From positions 9,778,556 to 9,842,555 of the forward strand of contig JAIUCV010000001.1 in assembly GCA_026724425.1 (NCBI GenBank): a stretch of 64,000 nucleotides of DNA, written 5' to 3'. Origin of the DNA: Erythrophleum ivorense (Eukaryota > Streptophyta > Magnoliopsida > Fabales > Fabaceae). Below are positions 49,982 to 63,632 of the stretch, in pieces. The notes under the pieces are model-generated. The model saw only the letters and a program-made list of their open reading frames with translations, did no database searches and was not told the DNA's origin. Position numbers and translations under genes: made by a program. Each line of letters opens with the position of its first letter. Position 1 is the first letter of the stretch.

Positions 49982-50197
49982 TTTTATGCAATTTAATTAA
50001 AAAATATTAAAAGTCTTATAACACGGTCAAACAGAGTATAAACTTGCAAATGCCAATGGGCATTGTAGAATATATGAAACTTTATAAGACTTTTAATATT
50101 GCATAAAAGTTTCATATATTCTATTTGGCCCAATAATGTCCAGTCTCCAACTAATCTATGATAAACAAGTTGGGCCAAATAGAATATATGAAACTTT
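49982..50197. repeat. Compound inverted repeat with alternative pairings
   Basis: 50106-50133 and 50170-50197 are perfect 28-bp reverse complements around a 36-nt loop. 50067-50083 repeats part of the right arm in direct orientation, so it can pair with the left arm instead. 50003-50020 and 50083-50100 are a further perfect 18-bp inverted pair. Confidence 0.85.
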
Positions 50198-51318
50198 CAT
50201 GATATTCTTTTTATAATCAGAATTTTGATGATACTATTAGGTGTAAAGATTAGCTATGGAATCACAAATAGTTTGATTCATTAAGCATCAGCTAGTGGGG
50301 CATCCTTATCAGTAGTGGTATGAAACTATGAACGTTGAATCAGAATGTGATATTTTAATAACCAATTAATTAAATTAATATGTTTCAATTATATGATTTG
50401 AAGGGTCAAGACTCACAAAATGAAAACTTGCCTCACCATATCTCCCATGAAATCTCTTAAAGTTGTAAATATACTAGTAACTAATATATATATTTTTAAA
50501 GTAAACATATTTTTGAACCAATATACACATTAATTGAAACAATGTTTTTTTCAAATCATTTTAAATAGAGAAAATTACGTTTAAGGATCAAGAAATAAAA
50601 AATTTTATTTTTAAATTATTACTAAATTTAATAATAATCATTTTAAAATAAGTAGTAACAGATTTTTAAAAATATTTTTTTTTTATATTTGGATCCTTTA
50701 TTGTAATTCTCCCTTTTAAATATCTCTCACCTCAGCTATTAAGTATTTAGAATAATAAGTTTGTCAAGTATTGGCCTCAAAATTTTAATCCAAATAGTTA
50801 AAATATAATGAGTGATAATACTATAAACTTGAAAATAACATACTTGGTAATTATAACACAACTACTATTAAATATAAAATAATTTTTTGCTTATTTTGAA
50901 AAATGTATTACTATAATTATACTTATTAATTATATAAAAATTAAATTAATTATTTTAATAATTATTAATTATTAAATAAGTTAACATTTTAACCAATTCT
51001 GCAATAAAATATTATCTTATATATATTTAATAATTATTGCATTATAATTAAAATACATAATATTTTCAGATTCAAAATTTCATCACTCAAATATAAATCA
51101 CGTCATGTTTCTATAACCACTAAAACGATCTCCCGAAGTTAATAAAATTTGCTATCAATACTCTGATTGTTACACTGCCCCAAAATGAAATTAAGGCACT
51201 TCCTGTAATTACTGCAACCATCATAGGTTTTTTTATCTTAATAATATAAAAAAAGATTATTACACCAAATTTTATATTAAAAAAATATTACAGACACCTT
51301 ATTAAAATTTTTCTTTTA
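50198..51318. other. AT-rich intergenic DNA
   Basis: No gene or clear repeat recognised. Confidence 0.5.
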
Positions 51319-51350
51319 AATGACAGTCTCGATCTCATTGAAATCGAAAC

Positions 51351-51799
51351 TAACCCCTTGTTTGGTTGGAGGGGTTTGGGAGGGAGGGGAGGGGAGCCCT
51401 TTCCCTTGTTTGGGTATGAAAAAATTGGAGAGGAAGCAAAATATTGTCTCCCCTCCCCTCCCCTCCAAACTCTCCCCTCTAAAAGTGGGGGGTTTTGGAG
51501 AGGAGAGAAATATTTTGAGTATGTTTGACTAAATTGCTTCTTGAATTGTTTTTACTTTAAATATAATATAAATTTTATTTTTTATAATAGGATTTAAAAT
51601 ATTTTTTATAAAAATAAAAAAAATTATTTTTTATAATAAAAAGTAAGAAAAAGCTTTTTTTTTTATAAAAATATCTTAAAAATAAAAAAAAAATTAATTA
51701 AGGGTATAATTATCTATTAATCCCTTCTCTCCCTTCCTCAACCAAACAACATATCATTAAAATCCCTCTCCTCCCCTCCATTGAACCAAACACTCCCTG
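51351..51799 (+). mobile_element. MITE with G-rich/C-rich ends, copy A
   Basis: Starts CCCCTTGTTTGGTTGGAGGG and ends ATTGAACCAAACACTCC; G-tracts near the left end are mirrored by C-tracts near the right end. The paralogous site near 52757-52785 lacks it. Confidence 0.75.
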
Positions 51800-51889
51800 A
51801 GCTTCGACTAGCGTGTGAGAGAAAGAAATAAAAAATTAATGAGGGAGAGAGTTTTCAAACTAGACCCATGACTTCTTTTGTTTCCTCTA

Positions 51890-52294
51890 GTATTTGGTTC
51901 AATGTAAAGGAGGAAAGGGGAGAGATTTTAATGGAGGGGAGAGGAGGGATTAATGGACAATTATACTCTTATGATATTAAAATTAATTTTTTTTATTTTT
52001 AAGATATTTTTATTTAAAAAATCTTTTTCTTACTTTCTATTATAAAAAATATTTTTTTTATTTTTATTCAAAAATATTTTTTATTTTTATAAAAATTTAT
52101 CTTAAACTCTATTAAAAAAAATAAGACCTATATTATATTTGAAGTAAAAGTAAAGTAAGGCCAATTTAGTCAAACAAAATCAGAAAATTTTTCTCCCCTC
52201 CAAAAACCTCCACTTTTGTTTCAATTTGTTCATACCAAATAAGGGGGAGAGTTCCCCTCCCCTCCAAAACCCTCCAACCAAACAATGGGTTAGG
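51890..52294 (-). mobile_element. Same MITE family, copy B, inverted
   Basis: Reverse orientation of copy A: starts TATTTGGTTCAAT and ends CCAACCAAACAATGGGTTAG. Absent from the paralogous site near 52880-52905. With copy A it forms a ~400 bp-armed inverted repeat with a ~90 bp spacer. Confidence 0.75.
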
Positions 52295-53010
52295 GAATAA
52301 GAAAACCTTCTAGGTTTGAAAAAAGAAAAATTCCAATTATGGAAAGCATAAAGTCTTTGCTCAAGATTTTATTAGATATTAAAATATTACAACCAAATGC
52401 TGTAGGACACCTTTTTTAAGCTTTTTTCTTTACGAGAATAAATTACATACTTTTTTTAATTTTGTTAAAATTATATAAAATTTTTTATTTTTAAAATTTT
52501 ATTAAAAATATTTTGAAATAAAAATTATCCTACATTTTAGTTTAATTTTAAAATTTTTGATTAAATAATTTTTAGTTAAAAAATATATATTTATATTTAA
52601 TAAAAATATTCTAATAAAAAAGTTTAAATTAAACTAAAATACAAAGTAATTTTTTATTTTAAAAAAATTCTAAATATATTTTAAAAATAGATATAAAATT
52701 TATATAATTAACTCTTTTTGTAACTAGCAGTCTCGATCTTATTAAGATTGAGATTAAGCTTAAAATAGGCGTCCGGCTAGCATGTGAGAGAAAGAAATAA
52801 AAAATTAATGTTGGTGAGAGAGAGAGAGTTATTTCAAACCAGTGACTCTTATTTTTTTGGTAACCAGACCTGTGATCTTTAGTTCTTGTATCTTCAGATT
52901 CTTCTCTTTCTTTATTAAGGAATAAAGAAAGCTTGTAGCTTTGAAAAGAAAAAAGAAGAAGGAAAAACTCCAATTATGGAAAGCATAAAAGCCTAGCTCA
53001 ATATTTTTTT

Positions 53011-54058
53011 AGTAGAAAAATATTTAATTAGATTTAATGGAACGCATGTATTTGAGCAGCTTGTTCACCCATGTTAATCCAAAGAAAAAAAATGTTATAT
53101 AAATATTTATTTATGATCTCTGCAATACCCTAAACCAGAGACAATAAAATTTCCATTTTTGAAGAGGTTAGTTTTGAAAAATTCAAAATAATATTCGTCT
53201 TATTTTCATTTCCTGAATTTCCCTTGATTTCTTAAGTAGTTACATATTATATACTCACTGTTAGTTTTCAATCATTTCCTTCCAATTTATTTTGTTCTCA
53301 TTATTTAATCAGCCATTTCAAAATTTAGATCTTCTCATGTGAGATAATAACCATACAAGGAGAGAGATAAACATTAAAAAAAAAATAATCCTATTGTAAT
53401 TAATCCACATTAAAAATAAATAAATCTTATGCATGCCCATCTGTAGTAATGTATTTCAGAGGATTAAAGTCCGTTTTTTCTTATAATATCTAGGCTTGAT
53501 AACTCAACATATACAAAAATATAGGCAAATTTACTTAAAAGGATACATATATGAATCAAATATATGGCATTGTTCCAAAGGAACGTGGATTCTTCCTGCA
53601 AATTGTTTTGTATGAGCATATGGGTCGTCCAGATTAAAATCTACGTAATCCAGATTTTATTTTTGATTTTTTTTTTAATTTTAAAAGAAGCAAAATACAA
53701 TATAAAATCTTTTAACTATCAATTTATAAAAAAATAATATTTGAAATTAAAAATAATAATAAATAAATAAATACTGCAAAACAAGAGCACTTAGGAGCAG
53801 AGAATCTGCATCCGTTCAAAAGCTGTCATTAGTATTGTCTCACTTTAAATCATGTGTAAACTCTTAATTTTTTTTGGGTATATGTACTTTTTTTAAATAG
53901 AAATTACTAAATTTACAAACTGTCCGTACAAATCACAGGCAAGTCATTAGTTAATATTAATATTGCAAACGACTGTCTTTGAGCTATATACAAATACAAT
54001 AAAGAGAAAGAGGGAAAAAAAAAGTTATCATCATAATAATTTACATGTTAAATGATAA
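53011..54058. other. Intergenic and 3' flank of the small membrane-protein gene
   Basis: AT-rich; no other gene seen. The last ~100 bp before 54059 probably include its 3' UTR. Confidence 0.45.
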
Positions 54059-54630
54059 TTAATGGAGATGAACAATTAGGGAAACAAGGCAGAGAAAGAG
54101 TGTGCCAGAAAGGATAGTGGAACCAAGAGTGGCACAAACCAAAGCAGTAAGGTGAATTAAATTGGAGATGAAGGCTTTGGTGTTGTTGAGATGATACTGA
54201 TCATACTCCAAGTCAATATTCTTATAATTCCAGCCATTTTGACATCTGCAACACCTCTCGAATCCTTCCTTTACCTTCACCATTTCCATCCTTTCCTTTA
54301 AAACATTCATATTTGCATCCACAATGCTGCCGGTTGATCTCCCTGATGTTAATTATTTATTTGAAAAATTCTTCAGTTCATGAAATGATATAACAATGAA
54401 TACCGATAGATTTTACCCAGAAAAAGATGATAATGAAGACTTGTCAAGTTGAACAGATGAATATGCAACAGCGAAAGAGTATTGAGAGTTTGAGAGATGA
54501 TCTAACCTTCTTCCTCTTGGAAGCTCTGTACTTTAATTAGTCGTAGCCTTTTAGGGATATTGGTAAGGAATAAGGAAGATGAACCTCTTGCATTTGCAGA
54601 GAAGAATGAAGACAGAGAATAAGCCGCCAT
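54059..54630 (-). CDS. Small, probably plastid-targeted membrane protein (uncharacterised)
   Basis: Two exons on the minus strand: 54630-54507 (ATG) and 54342-54059, joined at a GT-AG intron (G|GG AGA), giving 135 aa. The N-terminus MAAYSLSSFFSANARGSSSL is Ser/Ala/Arg-rich without acidic residues, as in chloroplast transit peptides. The middle (about 45-85) is charged, with a CCRC motif and an acidic LEYDQYH. The C-terminus has one or two hydrophobic segments (about residues 92-133: LIHLTALVCATLGSTILSGT then LFLCLVSLIVHL) that could span a membrane. Function not recognised. The exon structure and plastid-like N-terminus argue it is real; targeting is inference. Confidence 0.75.
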
Positions 54631-54669
54631 GTGGCTGTGTTTTCTGTAACTCAACTATTCGTGCGTGCT

Positions 54670-54670
<1 letters not shown>

Positions 54671-54702
<32 letters not shown>

Positions 54703-54722
54703 AGAGAGAGAGAGAGAGAGAG
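54671..54722. repeat. (TA)n-(GA)n microsatellite in the promoter of the small membrane-protein gene
   Basis: (TA)n at 54671-54700 followed by (GA)n at 54701-54722, 41-92 bp upstream of its ATG on the minus strand. The TA run sits where a TATA box would be expected. Confidence 0.9.
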
Positions 54723-54730
54723 CTCTCTCT

Positions 54731-57700
54731 GCCACAAACTGCTAAAGCAAAAAATGTTGAAGAGTCAAGAGTGGGTTCTCAATACTCAATAGTTTTTATC
54801 GGGCGGGTTTATTTTATTATTTTTATTTGGTGCTATATATAGCAATACATGGGATTATTTAATATTCAGGGTAAATTATTTTTCTTTGTCATAAACTACC
54901 CGATTTTCTTATTTATCATGAAAATACACACAGATCTTTTTCAAATTAGAAAATGACCAAAATACTTTTAAGAATGATTATTATTTTATTAAAAATATAA
55001 CTTAATATTTTTTTAAAATGATATAAAATGACACTAATTACTAATTATTAAATATAAAATGATATTTTACTCATTTTATTAAATTTTTTTTCTACATTTG
55101 CATGTTAATTACAAAAAATCAAATTAATTCTATTAAGAGTTATTAATTATTAAATAAATTATAATTTAAGCAATCAAACCCAAAATGTTTAATAAAATAT
55201 TATTTTATATTTAATAGTTATTATGTTATAATTAATACACATATTTCAAGTTCATAGTATTGTCATTCTAAATATAAAAAAATTTTGATCAAAATAATAA
55301 AATTATATCTTATCTTTTATTGTAGAGAATATCAATATAGTGCTTATTTTAATTTTAGGAAAAAAATTGTATAATTTACATATCTCTTGTTATAAAAAAA
55401 TTACCTTCATATTTATCATGAAGATTTTTCTTTTGGCTTACAAGCATAGTGACTACAAAAATGGGTGGATTAGGGTCACACGCCGCCCATGATTCTCGCA
55501 TGAAGCAATTTGATTTTAATTTATAGTCCCTTCTACTCTGTGTGTTTTTATATTATAAAAAGATAAAGAGAGAACAATATTTAAAAATAGAAGTATATAT
55601 TAACCTATTTTTTCTCTTTTCATATTTATTTTTTATTTTTTCTAACAAAATAACATTTTGTTGATATCCAATGAGAGATAATCCAAACTCATTTAGAATA
55701 CATAGTTTACCTAAATTAAAATACAATATTTTTTATATTTATGTTGGATATGCAGTAATGCACCTTTGAAAAAGTCAACCACGAGAAGTGCTTATATATA
55801 TATATTTTATTCTTAGGCTTAAAAAGTTGATAACTTTAGGAAGTGAGAGATGAAGGCGAGAGGTAATTAATGCGCATCAGAAAATTCCCCATGCTAGCCC
55901 TATTAATCAGGATCGGTGAAACTTAATGAGTTTGACCATTTCTTTTCTTTTTTTTTTCTTTTTTATTTAGCTATCAAATGGAACTCGTTTTTTTTTTTTA
56001 GGTTTAATTTTATCTTGCAGCTCACCGTCTGTCGTTAATAATTAATTGTTAATTACCATAACGAAGGACAAAATTCTTCGTTCTTTTCATATTTTGTTCT
56101 TTTCATATTTTTAATTATATCGCTATTGAAGTGTTTTTTAATATATATATATATATATAATATTTTATAAATATTTAAAAATATAAAAATTAGATAAAAT
56201 ATTTATATATCAAAATAAATGCATATTCTATAAATTAAGTAAAGTTCAATAAATATTATAAATTCTTATCACAAAATGTCAAAATTTAGATTTAAATTAA
56301 TTTTTGATCGGCTCAATACTTAACTGTCGATTTTTACTTTTTTTTTATTTTAATTTTTGATTGATTATTTGTCAAAATAAATTTTAGAGTCAATTAAATC
56401 AAAATTATAATTCATTTACCAATATTTTGGTTTAACTGATCGGTCAGGTTTTCTGAACTATCTTTTTATTAACTTCTAACTGCACAATTATTTTAATTAT
56501 TTTTAAAATGACCATTATTTAATGTAAACTGACCCAGCACCTCTCACATTTTTCTTTGGGAGAAGTTAGCTGGCAAATATAATTTAGCCAATTAAATTAT
56601 TCTTTCAATTACAGAATGTGTCAAAGACTAAAACAATAAACAAACTAGGCCGGTTATTTCAACTAATCCATCCATGAATGGATAACTCCAATGTCAGATT
56701 AATTATTAATTAATTTTTTTAATGAAAAACTTTCCTCTCACACGTTGATTATAAGTTCATTTTCGATACTCTTATAATACTAAATAATAAATATTACTTT
56801 TTTTAATATGTTGCTATATATATTTTTTGTTAAAATTAATGCTATTTAATTTTAAATTATAATTGAGTTTAATTTTATAAAATATTTATTCATTGAAATA
56901 TAAATATCAATAGTAATATATTTTTAAATTTTAAACAATAATTATTTATTTTGTTAAAATATAAATGGGAGAATAAAATAAATATTTGTATTGACTATAG
57001 GTACAGCCTTTGAGTATTTAACTCTTTCTTTGCTCTATTTTTTTCCCCAACAACTCCCACTTTGCTTTAAAATCAAATAATTTGGATCATCCCTTTTCTG
57101 TGTGTCGTGTGTCATTTGTTTAAAAGATGGAGGGAGAGTGGTACAAATAATAAGAATGGATATAAATTCATTTTTTCTTTTTTTAATTATCCTCTATCTC
57201 TTTTTATTTTTTCCTAATAAAATGACATCCTACTCGTACTAAGCAAGAAAAGATTCAAACTCATTATAAATATATCAAGTCTATTAGGAATAAATATTGC
57301 AAAATTGTGCTTATTTTATGTTTACATTTGCTCCAGATTTGAAACTTTTGAATTTTTGCCCACATGAGATTCACTTGAATTGTGGATCTCATTTAAATGG
57401 TGACTCCAAAAAAATGTAATATGTGGATTTTACTCGCTTTGTGTTTATTTTATTGCAAAATTGATATAATCAAATTTTTTTAAAAGAATGAGATAATTAA
57501 GATCCATGATCTATTCACTTGGTTGCAAAAACTCAATACTATTTTATTCTTTTGGTAAGAACTCTTACTATCTAAATTGAACATTAAGTTGTTAAATCTA
57601 CTTTAGCTATGTAAAATTATTAAAATACCCTTTCATTATTTAATATATCTATTTTGTCCACATTTTATCTTTTCCACGAGAGGCGTCCATAACCGCCACC

Positions 57701-60700
57701 CTATTTCAACCTTATCGAATTCGAGAAAAATACACGAGTTCAATCAAATTTAGATAGATATATACTGTGTTTGTGATAACCCATTTCAACCTTACCGAAC
57801 TCCAAAAAAAAAAAAGTGTTTTTTCTTTATTGAGTTTGGACCAAATAATGAATTTGTGAAAATGAAATTATATGAAAAAAGATTCGTTTGATTTAAGCGA
57901 GTCTACAGTTTTAAAACGTATATTATATTTAGGTATGTCAAAGCAAACATAGTTTGTGATATAATCCATTTCAATCTTGAATGATTTTTTTTAATCCAAA
58001 TAATAGTCAATAAAATAAAAACCATCTGATTCTCGACCATTATTTTATATATATATATATATATATATGACGACAACGAGGGATTAATCAATGCCCAGGA
58101 AGGAGGAGATAGTTCCAAGATGAAGTTGGAAATATGTGTTTATCTGCAAATCTTATCTAATATTTGCAATTTTGCATCACATGAATAATTAATCTCAATT
58201 ATTTTACAGCAACGTCTTAGCGATATTGTAGCAGGAGATGAAAGGGACAGCTTCTTGTTCTATGATGAAAATCAATTAGTTCTCTTAACTAGTTGTTCCT
58301 CGGTTCCTTTCCTTTTGTTTGGTGTATTTCGAAAAGCTACAGCATCTAAATGCAAGAGAAGCGACTAGATAGGCACAAGACTTACAAATGGGAATAAGAA
58401 ATTCAGAAGATGAAGAGAAAGGTAAACTAAGTTTTAAATAACAGGAAATATATTTTAATAACGGTGAATTTTTCAGTGTAATCATAAATTAGAGAGCACT
58501 GGTTCAATTTCATTGCAGCATTATATGGACATAACACGTGGAGCTAATATGGCAAAGATTTGCTTAGTGGGATTACAAGTTAGCCCCCGAGAAAAAAAAA
58601 ATCAACGTAACTTGCATAAAACAATTGCTTTTATATGAGAGCTTTTTTTTTTTAAAGAGCTTTTAGTTATATACTTTTTTTAAAATATAATTCGACTTTT
58701 TATTTATATTTGTAACTCCAATATGATGAGTAGGTTAAAGGTAGTATATTTTTAATTTCATTAAGGATAATTTTGTCCCCCGAAAAAAAAACTTTTGGAT
58801 AGCTTGCTGCTCATCCTTCAAGTAGCTTTTGCATGGACTTTTTCAAGAAGCCACGTCTTTTGGCTCCTTAAAAATGCCCTAATTTGGTTTTTTTCTGGCG
58901 CTTCAGTCTTTTGTTTTATTTTTTAAAAAAATAATAAATTATATATATATATATATATAATATTTTCTTTTGTTATGTATTTGCTTCAATCTCGGTGTTT
59001 CTTTCTTGTTTTTGCCTCCAACTATTGGAAAAATAATAGGTTTTTAGTGAATTGTCGTGGTTCGATAGCGACTGGGGATTCCTGCATGGTGATAAACATA
59101 TTTGTATGTGAGGGAAAACGTTAAAATGTGGTTTGAAAATGAGAACATCATAATTTCAGTAGTGCATAGCGCTTATGGAGGAGATAACGATGCTTATCAA
59201 AATGAAAACTCATTGAGGAAAATGTGTGCTTCTATCGTAAAGAAAATTGATTTTGTTAAAAAATTGTTAAAACATATTGTTAGGATTCTTTTTTTAAAAA
59301 AATTGATTTAGCCTTTTTATAACTATATTTAAATATCCAGTTAAATCTTAAACCCTAGAAAAACATTGAAAAGGCATCAAAACGCCTTAGTATACCCCTG
59401 AAATAGGATCCACCCAAAGGTTCCAAATTCCTAAATTCTAAACTGGACTTATTTGCAAACAGTGTGTGAGCTATCTACCAGAAGAACTTGTGTTAAATCA
59501 AATTGTTCCATGAATTAATTCAAGTGAGAATTATCAAGTTTTTATCTTTTTCTTTTATTTAAGTTTAATCTGATTCCTTGCTTGTTAAGAATTTAAATTT
59601 TTCTCTTTTTTATTTTTCCTGTGTAAGGTAATTTTATGATAATCAATCTCAAATTGGATTCCTTTAAAGTAGCTTTTTAATGGAGGGATCTTAATAAGTA
59701 GCTTGACCCAAATTGATGGCCTAGTGACCCAACTTAGCTCCCTGGTGACACATTAGGGTAACTCATGTTGGGCCTGGTCTAAATTCCTTACAAATTGGAA
59801 TTTAGTACTTGTTTTTTAACGCTGATTAATATTTTGATGTGAGATTTGATTCTTTTTTTTGTGTTAATTTTGAAAATAGAGAAACACATAGTGTGCAGAA
59901 TCCACTTGAGTAGTAGATTCTATTTGAATATGTAAAAATTACTTAAATAATTAATTAATTTTGATAATTAACTAATTTAATTAATCCCTCTCTAAACTTT
60001 TATTTGTGAATTTGATTTAACCTATCATGGCTAATCCAATAGTCCAACATCCACCATCAACACACATTTTGATTAGCCATTATTAGTCCATTGTACAATT
60101 ATGTTTTATGTTATGTACACTTTAAGTATTTATTTTCAATCGAATAAATGTTGGGCTCACGTAGTTTTGTCACCTTTCATGGGTATTGCTTCTTGATTAA
60201 CTATATCATTCTAAGAAATCATCAAATCTCTAGGTCTACCATTAACAGAGCCTTTGTCAAATGCCCTGCAAAACACTATTTCAAGAGCGAAATCTATATC
60301 ATACATTGCAACGAGTAGATTCATAAGTAGGACACTTTCAGTTAGTCTTTAAGACTAATATTTCTTTCGGTTTGATCTTAAAATCTCCCCCTAAGGAATA
60401 AATTTGTGAATAGGGCGCATTCAGTTGAATTTAGTCAGTATTTTTAAAATTAAAATAATCATTAAATCAATAAAAATTAATTCACTAATATAACTATGAC
60501 TAAGTCATGATTGAATTAGTAATACTTAAATATATATATTTTTTATTTTATATATTAAAAATTTTAATATAATAAATAAAAATAAATGAATATTGATAAA
60601 TTTTAAACATTTATTATTGAGTATACTATTATCCAATAAATTAGAAATTAGAAATAATAAGAAATTAATTAAGATTAATAATTAAATTTTAGTTAAATAA

Positions 60701-60950
60701 TTAAAAATAATCGAATAAAAAAATCAGAGAAAGGTATGCTATATAAAATAATTAGTATAAAAAAATATTTAATTGAGAAAAAAGGAATTAGTGCCTTTAC
60801 CCATCAGAAACATGTTGGATATCTTATTCTTCTTCCTATGTAATAAATCAGCGTGTTCTTCCCATTCGTTCAAAGTGAGGTGCTTCCCTCATTTGGTCCC
60901 ACTTCTTCCCTTCTAATACTCCTCAGGCATTAGAGAATTTTTTAAGGTAT
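54731..60950. other. Long AT-rich intergenic region
   Basis: No gene supported. Contains (TA)n at 56140-56159, 58045-58068 and 58939-58960. 58200-58480 and 59030-59320 are less AT-rich with short open frames, but lack any domain or splice context. 59700-60440 has LTR-like flavour (mixed composition, CTCCCCCTAAGG tract near 60386) but no repeat partner in the window. Confidence 0.45.
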
Positions 60951-60954
60951 AGTT

Positions 60955-61105
60955 GATGCATGTGATCCAAATGCAATTAATAGATAAAATTTAATTTATA
61001 TAAATAGAATTTATATGCAATACAAATAAAATTTATATGCAAAATAAATTTTAATCGTTGAATGTATAAATAACGTGACGTACTAAATATACATAAAAAT
61101 TACTT
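60955..61105 (-). mobile_element. Second copy of the 21281-type MITE
   Basis: Reverse complement matches 21281-21410 over several blocks (ATTAAAATTTATTTT.ATATAAATTTTATTT; GTAATTTTTA...ACGTCA). Confidence 0.6.
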
Positions 61106-63630
61106 TAGCATAAAACTCTCTTTGACCATCTAGTCCTCTCCGTTCATTTACCATCTCTCCCTTGTATAAAATATAGACCTATTCATATTTGTTCTTTCTC
61201 ATGTTTGTTCATATTATTTATAAAAAAAATGTTTTTAATAGACCTCTTTATTGTTAGAGATAACATAAACAATATGAAGGGATGCATTCTCCCTTTGTGT
61301 CAGTTTCCTACTCCTTCTTTTTCAATGGCTGTCTTTCTTGACCCACTTTATTTTTTTAATTTATATTTTGATTCTTACAGCCTCATTCGGTAAATAGGAA
61401 GAGTCAAAGGAAAGGGTGATGGAAATAAAAAGTTTAGAGGAAATTTTAATTTTAATTTTTAAATTATTATTCAATTATTATTTAATATTATTTATTAATT
61501 ATTACTTAATCATAAAAAATAAAGATAATAAAGTCATTTTTTATCTTTAAAATTATCTTTTTTTTTCTTAAAATGAAAAAAAATGAAAGAAGGATTCCTT
61601 CTTTTCTCAATTTGGTATTAAGAGAAAAAAAAAAAAACAAAATGTGAGACCCATGCCAAATTTGTCCTGTTTGAGTTCAGTCCATAGTGGGAAGAAAAGA
61701 AGGAAAGAGAGAGAAAGTTTGGTTAAGTGGGACTCGTGCCAGTTTTGTACAACGCTTGCTAACTTATATTAGTTAAGGGGGTGGTCTTCAGGGAGGGTGA
61801 AAACAAAAAATTAGCAGTTATAAATAATAAATTAAAATTATATATATTGATATAAAATAGACATTCTTTAATGTTCTCTCCATTGGAGAGAAATTCTCAT
61901 TATATAAAATTATATAAATTTTTTAAAATAAAAATGAAAGGTAATTATAAATAAATGATAAAAAAATATACAAATTAAGATAAATAGATGCATACTTATA
62001 TTAGTATAAACAAATAGATGTGAGATATATTATATTTATGGTAAATGTATTTAATCAAAATAATAATAATCATAATAAAATTATTTGATATTTTATTTAT
62101 ATGTATTTTTTTACTTAAATAAAACCAAATAATGAAAGAAATATTTTTTCCCTTCTATCATACCTAATAAAATGAGGAATAATTTATCCATTTTTTTCCT
62201 TCTATTATACCAAATATTTTATTAAATAAAATGAATCTCTCACCTTTTGACAAAAACAACGAAAATCTTATATGCTTACGTATATAAGACTTTTTAAATT
62301 ATTCTCCTCCTTTTGGGTTTTAATAAATTTTGATTTAGTGGTAGGTGAAATGCCTTTAAAATTAAAAAAAAATTAAGTTTAAATTTTATTGAGAGTTTAA
62401 GTTAATGTTTTACTGGTAATCATTACCCATTTGACTTTGCTTCCAAAAAAAAAAAGAGAAAAAGAAAATGCTTCTTTCCTTTAGGCATCACTGGAGAATA
62501 ATTTAGACAATTTGATATCATCAATAATGAAAGAAAAAATTGTAAGAATTTTATAAGTTTCCTTTAATTATATATTTTTTAATTTTAATAAAAATATAGT
62601 TTTATTAATGTGATCTATGGTTGATGATGATAATAAGCTTAATTATATTAGTAATTAATTTTGTGAGTCTCATATCTTTATTAGTTAATTTGTTCATAAA
62701 ATATAATATAGGCTTTTACTTTATTAGATCCATGATGGGTGAATTTTTAAAGTTACAGCAATGAAAAGGTCAAGTTATATCTTTACTTCTTATAAATATT
62801 GAGAGAACAATATTTTTATCTTACCCTATCAAATAACCGCCTTTTATCAAAAAGTTAGAAAAAAAACTTAATTTAAAGGGTTCGCTTTTAAGATAATCAA
62901 TTTTATTATAACAAATGAAAGTATGTTTTTATTTAATATTACTTTTAGTCTCATATATAAGAGACTCTTTTAAAACTTGATTTGGTTTAACATATAATAA
63001 ATAAATTATTAATTTTGATATATTAATTATAATATTTTAATTATGTCATTCATTAAATAAGTCTTTTAAATTATGAATAGTAGTCATCATTAATTTTAAA
63101 AAGAAAATACATATATTAAATAAGGATATTCTTAAAAATAACTTTTATTTGGGATAAAATTAAAAATATTAATTACTTTTAACCAACTTTCTTAATTCTC
63201 GTGAATTAGTTATTTGTTTTTTATATATGAGATTGGAAGTAGTATTATTATAAAGGTTCGAATTTATATGGTCAATTAATTTATCTTATAAAAATAATTA
63301 GTATTAGAGTAATTTTTAAAACAAAAGGATTTGAGTTTAAATTCTAATAAGAATACAATTATTGAAAAGATAATGCTTATAAATTAAAAAAAAAAAGGTA
63401 ATTTGCATTTAACATCTTTTAAGAGTCAAACAAATTATATTTGACATCCTTATCAGGTCCCATCTAGCTTACTCATCAGGCTTACCAGCCAGCATTTGTG
63501 CCTGAGTTACCGACCTTGGAGCTATTGTATTTATGCACCAACTTTGATTTAGGAGATGAGCAAGAACAAATTTGTTCACAAAAAAAATGTAGTTTGAAAG
63601 AGAAAAAAATAAAAGCTCATGGACAAGCAT
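61106..63630. other. AT-rich intergenic DNA
   Basis: A MITE-like block at about 61378-61630 (TTCGGTAAATAGGAAGAG ... CTCAATTTGGTATTAAGAG) resembles 23181-23385. No gene seen. Confidence 0.45.
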
Positions 63631-63632
63631 AA

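Larger units (their letters stand above)
51319..53010. repeat. Diverged direct duplication, one copy split by MITEs
   Basis: The segment 51319-51350 + 51800-51889 + 52295-52370 matches 52727-53010 (AGTCTCGATCT; GTGAGAGAAAGAAATAAAAA; CCAATTATGGAAAGCATAAA). The second copy is the unfilled version. Confidence 0.8.

Noticed and set aside
58285..58485. 66-codon minus-strand hydrophobic frame
   Set aside because: No promoter or intron context and no family recognised.
59102..59311. 69-codon plus-strand frame
   Set aside because: No recognisable motif, flanked by AT-rich non-coding DNA, no gene structure.
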